Origin: JAOZTV01 sp965371805
GTDB taxonomy: Bacteria > Acidobacteriota > Aminicenantia > UBA2199
Length of the DNA stretch: 8,245 nt
Reading direction: 5' to 3'
NCBI GenBank assembly: GCA_965371805.1
Contig: CBDUZW010000120.1
Span: 1 to 8,245 of the forward strand
The notes below the pieces were generated by a model that saw only the letters and a program-made list of their open reading frames with translations, was not told the DNA's origin and did not search any database. Positions 1 through 7,175 of this stretch are shown here, piece by piece. Every line of letters starts with the position of its first letter. The stretch's first letter is position 1. Position numbers and translations under genes: made by a program.

Positions 1-45
1 TATCATTTGGGTTTTTTGGGGGATCAGAGTCTAATATGTTTCTGA

Positions 46-189
46 ACTTCAACAGCTGACAGTATCCTTTCAGTAGCCTTCAGCCCTGATGGTTCACTGG
101 CTCTTTCAGGAAGCAGGGATAGTACTATTAAACTGTGGGATATTGAAACAGGTAAGTGCATTTGTACCTTTAGTGGACATACAGACTGG
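46..189 (+). pseudogene. 5' WD40 segment upstream of the first usable start
   Basis: This stretch is in the same frame as the downstream WD40 gene and encodes one complete WD40 repeat. It has the strand signature SVAFSPDG, then SGSRD, then TIKLWDIETGKC, then a closing GH at 175-180. It contains no ATG, GTG or TTG codon before GTG 190, and an in-frame TGA lies at 43-45, so it cannot be started by normal initiation inside the window. It is therefore either the orphaned part of a longer gene broken by a frameshift or insertion near 45, or part of a gene joined by a frameshift to frame 3, which stays open until a TGA at 57-59. The repeat itself is well preserved, so the break is recent or is a sequencing error. 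The reading as WD40 is secure; the cause of the break is not. Confidence 0.7.
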
Positions 190-1404
190 GTGAAATCCGT
201 TGCTTTCAGTTCGGATGGGTGTTTTATATATTCTGCAGGAAAAGATAAACTTCAAAAACAGTGGGAAATTAAAACAGGTAATTGTGTTGGTACATTTGAT
301 GGTATCTCAGGGTCTTTACCAATTTCTTATGTCAGTTCATTATCATTTAATTCAGCAGGAAATTGCGTTCTTACAGGAACTAAGGATAACGACATGAAAC
401 TGTGGCTGATGTTTGAAAAAAAATGTATCCGTATATTTAAAGGACATACGGATAATGTATATTCTACATCTTTCAGCCCGGATGAAAGATTTGCACTCTC
501 AGGAAGTAGAGATAAAACAATAAAATTATGGAAAATAGAAACCGGGAAGTGTATTCGGACATTAACAGGTCATAAAAGCACTGTCAGATCTGTATCTTTC
601 AGCCCTGACACCATGTTTGTGATTTCAGCTGGAGGAGTTGACCAAACAGTAAAATTATGGGATATAAAAACCGGAAACTGCATCCATACATTTGAAGATC
701 ATACAAAAGCCGTCTATTCAGTATCTTTTAGCCCGGACGGCAGATTTATACTTTCCGGTGGTGACGATAACACCTTAAGGTTATGGGAATTTATTCCTGA
801 GCTGGAATTTAAGGATAATTCAGGTATAAAAAATCCAGTATTAAGTAAACCAACCTTAATAAAGGAAGAAATCTCTGAACTTGATATTGAAATTAAAATA
901 GAAGAACCTCAACCTGCACAATCGGAGAAAAAAATGTCTTCATTTGAAACAGCTTTTGATAAAATGATAGAACCTGCTCCAAAAAACGAGATATCTAAAA
1001 ATCAGGTACAAGAGCAAACCTTATCGCTGGCTGACAAACATTTCAGTAAGGGTGAATCTCAATCAATAAGTAAAGAAACCGAATTTGAGTCTCAAAAATC
1101 AATGACGGACATCGAAATTCTAAGAAAAATAAGAGCTACTGTCCTTTCAATGCAATCAATGCCGGAGTTTTCTACCAATAATTGCCGCAAAATCCTTACA
1201 ATGGTAAAAGAATTCTTAGATGAGAGTATTAAAGTCATCTCTAATAGTGGAGCTTCTCAGAACATTAAAAATGGAATGCAGCAGATGTTGAGATTTATGG
1301 ACGAAAATGCCCACTGGTTTACACTCGAAATTGTAAATAGAGATCAGTCAAAAAAACTTCGTAATGAACTTGATTCTTTCTCAGGTTATAAATTCCAGCA
1401 ATGA
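190..1404 (+). CDS. WD40-repeat beta-propeller protein, N-terminus missing, with unknown C-terminal domain
   Basis: This is a WD40-repeat protein, a scaffold that binds partner proteins; no enzyme motif is visible. Read from GTG 190, residues 1-201 hold five repeats. Typical LW/KLW strand ends lie at about 71-72, 113-114, 156-157 and 198-199, GH or DH turns at 85-86, 127-128 and 170-171, and SFSPD turns recur. A sixth repeat lies upstream at 46-180. Propellers usually need seven blades, so at least one is missing or outside the window. Repeats 2 and 3 are the most diverged (KQWEI and LWLMF in place of LWD). Residues 202-304 are a polar, Glu/Lys/Ser-rich linker, and 305-404 form a probably helical domain I do not recognise. 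GTG 190 falls inside a blade and lacks a good ribosome site, so it is the nominal start, not a convincing one. The stop is TGA 1402-1404. Confidence 0.8.
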   Translation: MKSVAFSSDGCFIYSAGKDKLQKQWEIKTGNCVGTFDGISGSLPISYVSSLSFNSAGNCVLTGTKDNDMKLWLMFEKKCIRIFKGHTDNVYSTSFSPDERFALSGSRDKTIKLWKIETGKCIRTLTGHKSTVRSVSFSPDTMFVISAGGVDQTVKLWDIKTGNCIHTFEDHTKAVYSVSFSPDGRFILSGGDDNTLRLWEFIPELEFKDNSGIKNPVLSKPTLIKEEISELDIEIKIEEPQPAQSEKKMSSFETAFDKMIEPAPKNEISKNQVQEQTLSLADKHFSKGESQSISKETEFESQKSMTDIEILRKIRATVLSMQSMPEFSTNNCRKILTMVKEFLDESIKVISNSGASQNIKNGMQQMLRFMDENAHWFTLEIVNRDQSKKLRNELDSFSGYKFQQ

Positions 1405-1427
1405 TTTATTATTCAATTATGCAGGGG

Positions 1428-1440
1428 TAGTATTATACTA
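1428..1440. repeat. 13-bp perfect palindrome after the WD40 gene
   Basis: TAGTAT-T-ATACTA is a perfect 6+1+6 inverted repeat 23 bp past the WD40 stop codon. It is too short and AT-rich to terminate transcription alone. It could be a small operator, but a palindrome of this size can arise by chance in AT-rich DNA. Confidence 0.3.
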
Positions 1441-1475
1441 AGGGCTCGCATAAGAGTATATTGTATTTCTTATCT

Positions 1476-1493
1476 TTCAAATGAAAATTTGAA
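1476..1493. repeat. Short AT-rich stem-loop with GAAA loop
   Basis: A perfect 7-bp inverted repeat, TTCAAAT and ATTTGAA, encloses a GAAA tetraloop sequence on the plus strand. It lies between the WD40 gene and the next promoter. No T-tract follows directly, so it is not a canonical intrinsic terminator, although it sits where one would be expected. Confidence 0.3.
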
Positions 1494-1540
1494 GATTGCT
1501 AATGAGGATAATTAAAAAAATATTTGGAAAAACAAAAACA

Positions 1541-1569
1541 TTGACTTTTCATTTTTGGGAGAATACAAT
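1541..1569 (+). promoter_or_regulatory. Sigma70-type promoter for the membrane-protein gene
   Basis: The -35 box TTGACT (1541-1546, 5 of 6 to consensus) and the -10 box TACAAT (1564-1569, 5 of 6) are separated by exactly 17 bp. Transcription should start near 1575-1577. That is at the ATG at 1576, so the transcript would have no leader, or translation would begin at ATG 1594. The upstream TTG at 1555 lies between the two boxes and could not be translated from this promoter. Confidence 0.6.
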
Positions 1570-1575
1570 TACTTT

Positions 1576-2364
1576 ATGATAGATCATTTAGAAATGTTAA
1601 AAAAAAAGCAGGATGTTAAAGATAGAACAATAGCAGCAATAAAAGAATGGATTGGAGTGTTTTTTTCCGGAATCCCCTGTTTAATAATCACAATACATAT
1701 TTATGATTATTGGATTCCTTTAACATATATTTTTGGACTTATCCCCCTATTTTTATTCATAGGTGGTTTGATTGCTCCAATTATCATTTTAAGAAATTTA
1801 AATGAGATTAGAAAACATCGTATTATTAGGATTATAACTTATTTTTTTTCAATTATTTTTATAGGAATAACTATGTTTATTTATATTTATTTGAGTATAT
1901 ATATTTGGAATCAAACATTAGGATTATCTACAATCATAGAGTCAAATGGTATTACTATAAAGTGTTCGAAAACTGATCCAAAAAAAGGTGACACAGTCAA
2001 ATTTGCTTTCAAAAGTAAAGATAAATTTAATTGGATTGTTTTTCATCCTAATAAAAATATTGAAAAACCTATTTACAGTTCTAGTGGAAATGCAGGTATA
2101 GGACTTTTAGATCTTATTTTTTACTCTGATCTAGTTAGAAGAAATATTTTTTTATCTAAAGACTTTGATCCAAATGAAGCAAAATTTGTAATAACTTTAC
2201 GTACTGCTGAAAGCATTGGTCGTAAGACATATAGAAATAAAGATGAAAAGTTCACTATCTTATTTTCAGAGAATAACTTGATTACTCCTGGAAAATCTTC
2301 TATATCCATTCCTCATGTTTCAAATAAAAAAAATCTAGAGAAAAAAAAAGCAAAGAAGAATTAA
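1576..2364 (+). CDS. Multi-pass membrane protein with soluble C-terminal domain, function unknown
   Basis: I do not recognise this 262-residue protein. After a short charged N-terminus rich in lysine, hydrophobic stretches lie at about residues 26-43, 46-72 (long enough for one long or two short helices) and 84-110. A short charged loop (LNEIRKHR) separates the last two. From about residue 113 a soluble, probably beta-rich domain follows, and the protein ends in a lysine-rich tail. No catalytic motif is apparent. I chose ATG 1576 over TTG 1555 because a strong promoter overlaps the TTG; the GGGAGA at 1557-1562 is 13 bp upstream of the ATG and would lie within the promoter. ATG 1594 is an alternative. 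A-tracts of nine occur at 1599-1607 and 2341-2349. The gene converges on the next gene, with no shared operon. Confidence 0.65.
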   Translation: MIDHLEMLKKKQDVKDRTIAAIKEWIGVFFSGIPCLIITIHIYDYWIPLTYIFGLIPLFLFIGGLIAPIIILRNLNEIRKHRIIRIITYFFSIIFIGITMFIYIYLSIYIWNQTLGLSTIIESNGITIKCSKTDPKKGDTVKFAFKSKDKFNWIVFHPNKNIEKPIYSSSGNAGIGLLDLIFYSDLVRRNIFLSKDFDPNEAKFVITLRTAESIGRKTYRNKDEKFTILFSENNLITPGKSSISIPHVSNKKNLEKKKAKKN

Positions 2365-2524
2365 TAATCACTATCTATCTAAAGCTATATACCGCTAAAC
2401 TTACTTTTTCAACAAATAAATCCAGTTTTAAGGTCCCAAGCCGCAATGTTTAAATCATTACAATTTATGAAAAAATTACAGTGCTGATTGATTCTTTTAG
2501 AAATGATATGATTGCTCAAATACA
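2365..2524. other. Convergent intergenic gap
   Basis: This 160-bp space separates the 3' ends of two convergent genes. I looked for a bidirectional terminator and found no stem with a GC-rich base followed by a T-tract in either direction. No other feature is apparent. Confidence 0.5.
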
Positions 2525-3430
2525 CTACTGTTTTGGGAGACTTAAATATTTAATTTCCGACTTTTTGAGCTGAAGAGCCATCATTTCTCCATTAATTCGG
2601 CGTTTAACAATTATCGCATGTGAATAAACTTTGAGTACTTTTGCAGTAAAAACTTCATAATTCACTGTAGTAAAAATGACTTCTACTCCAATGTAATTAT
2701 TAATATTATTGATACTTATAGTTTCAGACATAGACGTAGGCTCTACTTCATCCTTCAATAGAAAGTCAAGATCAAGTACACCTGTTTGTTCTTCCGTTTT
2801 CTTCACTCTTAAATCCTTACTAATATTTGTTTCTGCCCGTTTATCCATAGAACGATTAGACAATACTTCATCAGCAGGAACTCTATGATATTCTTCTATA
2901 CATTTTAGTATTTTATTTTTAGGTACTGATCCTGACACATCTTCACGCCCTTTTTTTGAGCTTGGTGGAGCAGAACCAAAAAAACTCCTCTTATCAACTA
3001 AGAGATTCTTATTCAAGTCAATAACTGTCATTTTGCAAGTAATCATATAGCCTTTAGCACCATCTCTATAAAAACCATATTTCTTACGACCCCAGTCCAA
3101 CCAGATAACCGTTCCCACCTCCTCAGGTGATTCAGGAAAAAGCTTTTTATTGACTTGAAATATAAGACTGTCTATATATTTATTGCCTTTGTCTATTATA
3201 ATAATTTTACCTTTTATATAAGTATTTCCTTGATTCTTTTTAAGGTCTGAAAGGGTAGCATATCTCTCTACATATGGTAGAAACTGTTTCGACCACTCAG
3301 ATCTTTTATTTTGTCTTATCCAAAAATAAGTTATAGTTGAAAATATTATAATTATCATAATTATCGAAAACCAAGTCATTCCATCAATCATCCTCAAAAA
3401 CCGACGTACCGAGAATTTTATCCTGCTCAT
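2525..3430 (-). CDS. Membrane-anchored protein with C-terminal SH3/Sm-like barrel candidate, function unknown
   Basis: This 301-residue protein belongs to no family I can name. A basic N-terminus precedes one strong transmembrane helix at about residues 20-38, with positive residues on both sides. Residues 68-180 look like a compact alpha/beta domain with clear strands (YIKGKIIIID, VGTVIWLDWG, YMITCKMTVIDL). A polar linker covers about 182-240. Residues 246-298 show the alternation of five short strands expected of an SH3-like or Sm/Hfq-like small barrel, starting at YIGVEVIF and ending in SEIKYLSL. The start codon at 3430-3428 lies 38 bp after the stop of the large AAA+ protease gene on the same strand. 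No strong ribosome site is visible, which suggests translation coupled to the upstream gene. The context points to a membrane partner or adaptor for that protease; this is inference from position only. Confidence 0.7.
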   Translation of the reverse strand: MSRIKFSVRRFLRMIDGMTWFSIIMIIIIFSTITYFWIRQNKRSEWSKQFLPYVERYATLSDLKKNQGNTYIKGKIIIIDKGNKYIDSLIFQVNKKLFPESPEEVGTVIWLDWGRKKYGFYRDGAKGYMITCKMTVIDLNKNLLVDKRSFFGSAPPSSKKGREDVSGSVPKNKILKCIEEYHRVPADEVLSNRSMDKRAETNISKDLRVKKTEEQTGVLDLDFLLKDEVEPTSMSETISINNINNYIGVEVIFTTVNYEVFTAKVLKVYSHAIIVKRRINGEMMALQLKKSEIKYLSLPKQ

Positions 3431-3468
3431 ATAGGTATTTTACTTCAGAATTAAAGTTATTGTCAAAT

Positions 3469-6400
3469 TTACGAATTGCTTGATACCAGGCTTATCTTCG
3501 GCAGAATCAATTCAAGTTCTGCTGTTGTCAGACGATTTTTCTCTAAAAGTTCACTTATTAGTTTATCCATATATTCTTTATTTGATGTCAGAATCTTAAT
3601 ACCATATTCCAATTGATTATTTATTATTTTTTCAATTGAAGTAATAACATCAATTGAGATTTGACTATTATTCATTTTTTCTTTTCCAAGATAAATCTGC
3701 CCTGTTTTTTCACCCATACCATATTCCTGTACCATAATACCTGCATAATGAGTTGCAGATTTAAGATCACCGGACACTCCAGAAGAGAGCCCTTCATTTT
3801 CTCCATAATAAATGATCTCCGCGGCTCTGCCTCCCATTGACTGACAGATCATTCCTTCAAGATCACTTTTTGTATGAATCATTTTTTCTTCATCACTGAC
3901 TCTTTCTACAAATCCTCCGGCATTTCCTCTTGCCATTATGCTTATTTGAACAGGCTTTTCTCCTCTCAACCATCCTATCAGACAGTGACCGGCTTCATGT
4001 CTTGCAATTCTAAGTAGTGTTTTTTCATCAGCTCTACCGCTCCTAGCCTCACCCATTCTTTTACTTTCAAAGGCTTCTTCAATTATTTTATCAGTTACTA
4101 TTCCATCTGAATCCGAAGACATCCTTAAAGCATGCTCAACGATTCTTTCAATATCTGCAATAGTCATTCCGGATGTTTGTCCTGATAACCTGTTTATTAC
4201 CTCTTTTGAAACAGAACTTCCCTTTTTCTCAAAGAGCCTCATATTAAGATATTTTTCTCTTGCTTTTTTATCCGGTCTTTCCACTTCAATTTCCCGGGAA
4301 AACCTCCTTCTTAATGCATCATCAAGAACCTCAATTAAGTTTGTCGCAGCAATCACAATAACAGGTGAAGTATCATTTTTTTCACCAAATCCATCCATTT
4401 CAGTTAATATTGCATTTAATGTATTTTCTATTGATGCATTTCCTCCGGCCCCCCCTGTTCTTTTTTTTCCCACCGCATCAATCTCATCTATAAATAAAAT
4501 TGCGGGAGCATATTTTCGGGCTTTTTCAAACAGATCTCTAACATTTTGTGGTCCGCTGCCCTGCCACTTTGTGACAAAATTTGTAGCTGATTCAACAATA
4601 AAAGCTACATTGCTTTCACCCGCAAGTGCTCTTGCAAACATTGTCTTGCCTGTTCCCGGTACTCCATAAAGCAAAATTCCTTTTGGAGGTTTTAAACCCA
4701 TTTGTTTGTACTTTTTTGGATTTTTCAGCCATTTAACAATAAATGATAATTCTGTTTTAGCAGAATCTCCGCCAATAACATCATCAAATCTTGTTATAGG
4801 TTTATCAACATCCTGAATTATCCCTGAATAATCAGAGGCATCAACTATTTTTTTAAAGGATAAATCTCTTAAACGAATTCTGATTTTTTTATTGTCCATA
4901 TCTATCCTTGGAGCTGTCATAAAAGATAAACATTTTTTTTCTTTCGCCAGTTCACCAACTTTCTTTTCAATATACAAATTTAAATATAATTCATATAATT
5001 TTTTTTGGAATATATCGGCAGATTCTTTCCAGTTGTCAACATTATTTGAGACAAAATTACAGTTAATCGACCCTCTTGCCCCCCCTGATCTTACACAGGC
5101 CAGAAACAACTCATCGTCAATTCCAGAAGCATTATCTTCATTATCCGAAAATGAGATAAGATAACAGGGAAGATTCGGGTCTTTTGTATGAACAGTCATT
5201 AATAATTTCTGCCCGAGAGAAACGCTCTTAGCTCCCGGAGGAGTAAACTCAAATTGCTGGATAGTCTGATTTAGATTCATTGTAGCCAATTGTCCTGAGA
5301 TTGACTGACTCACCCATAAATCCAGCAGAACAATGTCAATCTCTTTTGAATCCAGTATATTCAAAATATCTTCCGAAGTTCCGGCAAAATGCCAATTAAA
5401 ATCCTGTAGAACATTTCCCCAGAGTTTTCCAATGATCTCATCAGAGATTAAAAGTATTTCAGGTTTATCATTTGATTTAAAGAGTGATTTAATTTCATCT
5501 CTTTTCAGTTCATCCTGATCTATTTCAAAACTCATTTCAGTGGAATTCTTAAAAATACTGTCTAATTTTTCAGGACTGAATAATTTACTGAATTTAAATA
5601 TCTCAGTTTTTAGGAAAGATTCTGTTTGTGAGCGGATTGTTCTTGCATCTGTTTTACCTCCCTCTTTCAATATTAAGGAAAGAGGTATAAACGGATCATA
5701 TGTGATTCTAAATTTATATTCTTTTTCAAGTAATTTTCCTGTTTTTTCAAATTCTAAAGAAGCAACTTTATTTAAATCATTAATTGTAAGATGATTAAAC
5801 ATCACAGGATAACCTGTAGCCATCCTTGAACATATTGCCTGGGGAAAAAAAGGTTTTCCGGTTCTTTGATCAGTCTCATTTTCCAAAGCATTAAGAATCG
5901 TTTTTCTGTGAAAACTTGAATTTGCCTGATGTACTCCTGAAGAATTCGGTTTATCATATAGAATTTTGCCTGCATTTGATGTAAAAATTATTATTGTATC
6001 CTTAAAAAGAATGGTTTTTTCTGTGAATTTATCTTCAAGGCTTCCTGCATCAAGAATTTGTAGAAAAAGGTGAATAATGTTTATATGAGCTTTTTCTATT
6101 TCATCAAACAGAAGAACTGCATTAGGGTTTTTCTCAACAAATTCAGTTAATGTCCCTGAATGTGCTCCTTTATAGCTTGGATGCATCCCAATCAGCGTCA
6201 CACTACTCTCATGCCCTGAAAAAGAGCTCATATCAAACCTTTTAAATGGCCTTTCCAGTGCTTTTGCCCCCTGTTCTGCAAGATAAGTTTTCCCAACTCC
6301 GGGAGGCCCCGTAAATATAAATAAGCCTTTTGGTTTTTTTCTTTCTATGTCTGATGATGCAGTTAACTCAGCATTAAAAAGCCCTTCAACAAAAATATGA

Positions 6401-7002
6401 ATTGCATGATCCTGACCAAAAATATTTTTTATAAGACTCTCTCTAAGTTTTTTTAAAACTGAGGATAATTTTCCTATTCCCTTTGACTCACTTTCTGTTT
6501 TCTTTATTTGCTCACCTTTTTCATATACCTCAACTTTAATATCTTCATTATCATTTCCAAGAATTTCTTTAAGTATTTTAAAAGGATTATCAAGTATAAC
6601 CTGTAATATTACAGGTGCATTTATCTTAAATACATTATTTTTAAAAGCATAGGGTTCAGCCATCTGAAAGTATTTTTTTGTTTCTTTTGAACGATGCATT
6701 TTCTCATTTGTAAATGAAAACAATGCATTTCCAAGCCTTTTCCTTATTTGGTTCCTGATTATCCTTGAATTAATCTTTGACTTATATAAAAGATTATTAA
6801 TATCTAAAATCTCTTTTTTTATTCCATTACTTGTTCCCAACTGTCCAAAATTCTTTACAATATCCTCAAGTTCATGTTCAAGTTCTGAAAACTTCAAAAT
6901 ACCAATAAAAAGATGTGCCGGTTCAATCTCTTTGTACCCTGAATTAGCAACCTCATTGGCAGCAATAGTTAGAACCACATTTATAGACAAAGAAATTTGC
7001 AT
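3469..7002 (-). CDS. Clp_N / ClpB-type AAA+ / receiver-like / FtsH-type AAA+ / M41 peptidase fusion
   Basis: This 1177-residue, ATP-driven protease is assembled from two machines. Residues 1-150 are a Clp N-domain with two helical repeats. Residues 190-505 are a ClpB-D2-type AAA+: Walker A GPPGVGKT 232-239, pore loop around YKG 277-279, Walker B LLFDE with D300/E301, sensor-1 N343, probable arginine finger R393 and sensor-2 R454. Residues 513-650 resemble a receiver: acidic D521/E522 and D561 are kept, but the usual lysine is absent and there is a long insert. Residues 737-980 are an FtsH AAA+: Walker A GVPGTGKT 780-787, Walker B D839/E840, sensor-1 N888. Residues 995-1105 are the M41 peptidase: HEAGH 1002-1006 with third zinc ligand D1079. 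FtsH's N-terminal membrane helices are absent, so it is probably cytosolic. All core ATPase and zinc residues are present, implying an active enzyme. It is first in an operon with the gene ending at 2525. Confidence 0.93.
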   Translation of the reverse strand: MQISLSINVVLTIAANEVANSGYKEIEPAHLFIGILKFSELEHELEDIVKNFGQLGTSNGIKKEILDINNLLYKSKINSRIIRNQIRKRLGNALFSFTNEKMHRSKETKKYFQMAEPYAFKNNVFKINAPVILQVILDNPFKILKEILGNDNEDIKVEVYEKGEQIKKTESESKGIGKLSSVLKKLRESLIKNIFGQDHAIHIFVEGLFNAELTASSDIERKKPKGLFIFTGPPGVGKTYLAEQGAKALERPFKRFDMSSFSGHESSVTLIGMHPSYKGAHSGTLTEFVEKNPNAVLLFDEIEKAHINIIHLFLQILDAGSLEDKFTEKTILFKDTIIIFTSNAGKILYDKPNSSGVHQANSSFHRKTILNALENETDQRTGKPFFPQAICSRMATGYPVMFNHLTINDLNKVASLEFEKTGKLLEKEYKFRITYDPFIPLSLILKEGGKTDARTIRSQTESFLKTEIFKFSKLFSPEKLDSIFKNSTEMSFEIDQDELKRDEIKSLFKSNDKPEILLISDEIIGKLWGNVLQDFNWHFAGTSEDILNILDSKEIDIVLLDLWVSQSISGQLATMNLNQTIQQFEFTPPGAKSVSLGQKLLMTVHTKDPNLPCYLISFSDNEDNASGIDDELFLACVRSGGARGSINCNFVSNNVDNWKESADIFQKKLYELYLNLYIEKKVGELAKEKKCLSFMTAPRIDMDNKKIRIRLRDLSFKKIVDASDYSGIIQDVDKPITRFDDVIGGDSAKTELSFIVKWLKNPKKYKQMGLKPPKGILLYGVPGTGKTMFARALAGESNVAFIVESATNFVTKWQGSGPQNVRDLFEKARKYAPAILFIDEIDAVGKKRTGGAGGNASIENTLNAILTEMDGFGEKNDTSPVIVIAATNLIEVLDDALRRRFSREIEVERPDKKAREKYLNMRLFEKKGSSVSKEVINRLSGQTSGMTIADIERIVEHALRMSSDSDGIVTDKIIEEAFESKRMGEARSGRADEKTLLRIARHEAGHCLIGWLRGEKPVQISIMARGNAGGFVERVSDEEKMIHTKSDLEGMICQSMGGRAAEIIYYGENEGLSSGVSGDLKSATHYAGIMVQEYGMGEKTGQIYLGKEKMNNSQISIDVITSIEKIINNQLEYGIKILTSNKEYMDKLISELLEKNRLTTAELELILPKISLVSSNS

Positions 7003-7005
7003 TAT

Positions 7006-7011
7006 CCCCCC
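7006..7011 (-). promoter_or_regulatory. Unusual G6 ribosome-binding site for the fusion protease
   Basis: On the minus strand six G residues stand 3 nt before the ATG at 7002-7000. They can pair with the anti-Shine-Dalgarno only partly, and the spacing is shorter than usual. The start is nevertheless supported, because Clp N-domain similarity begins within the first few residues and no other start is available close by. Confidence 0.5.
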
Positions 7012-7028
7012 AATTTATATAACAGATA

Positions 7029-7057
7029 ATTATATACTTTCAGAAAATTTTATTCAA
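7029..7057 (-). promoter_or_regulatory. Sigma70-type promoter for the protease operon
   Basis: Read on the minus strand, TTGAAT (7057-7052) and a perfect TATAAT (7034-7029) are 17 bp apart. The predicted transcription start near 7022 gives a leader of about 20 nt that contains the G6 ribosome site. No operator palindrome overlaps it. Confidence 0.6.
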
Positions 7058-7093
7058 ACAAAGTTACGTTTTTTTTCAAGTGTGGGATTCCTT

Positions 7094-7109
7094 GAGCAAA
7101 AGAGCAAAA
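7094..7109. repeat. Two tandem copies of GAGCAAAA
   Basis: An 8-bp unit is repeated back to back about 40 bp upstream of the protease promoter (on the plus strand as written). On the minus strand it reads TTTTGCTC twice. It could be a pair of activator half-sites, or chance. Confidence 0.3.
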
Positions 7110-7175
7110 AACGCCTATCTAAATTTAGTAGATTTTATAATTCAAATATATATGACATTTTAGAATTTTATATAT

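Noticed and set aside
46..800. WD40 DNA repeats as a tandem repeat or CRISPR array
   Set aside because: The repetition is at the protein level (about 42 residues per unit) with diverged bases, as expected of a beta-propeller; there are no identical repeats with unique spacers.
2121..2309. 62-codon minus-strand open frame inside the membrane-protein gene
   Set aside because: It is antisense to a better-supported gene and has no start signal or recognisable motif.
4892..5794. Three plus-strand open frames antisense to the protease (4892-5164, 5333-5518, 5540-5794)
   Set aside because: They lie opposite a strongly supported coding region and show Ser/Phe-rich composition typical of antisense shadows.
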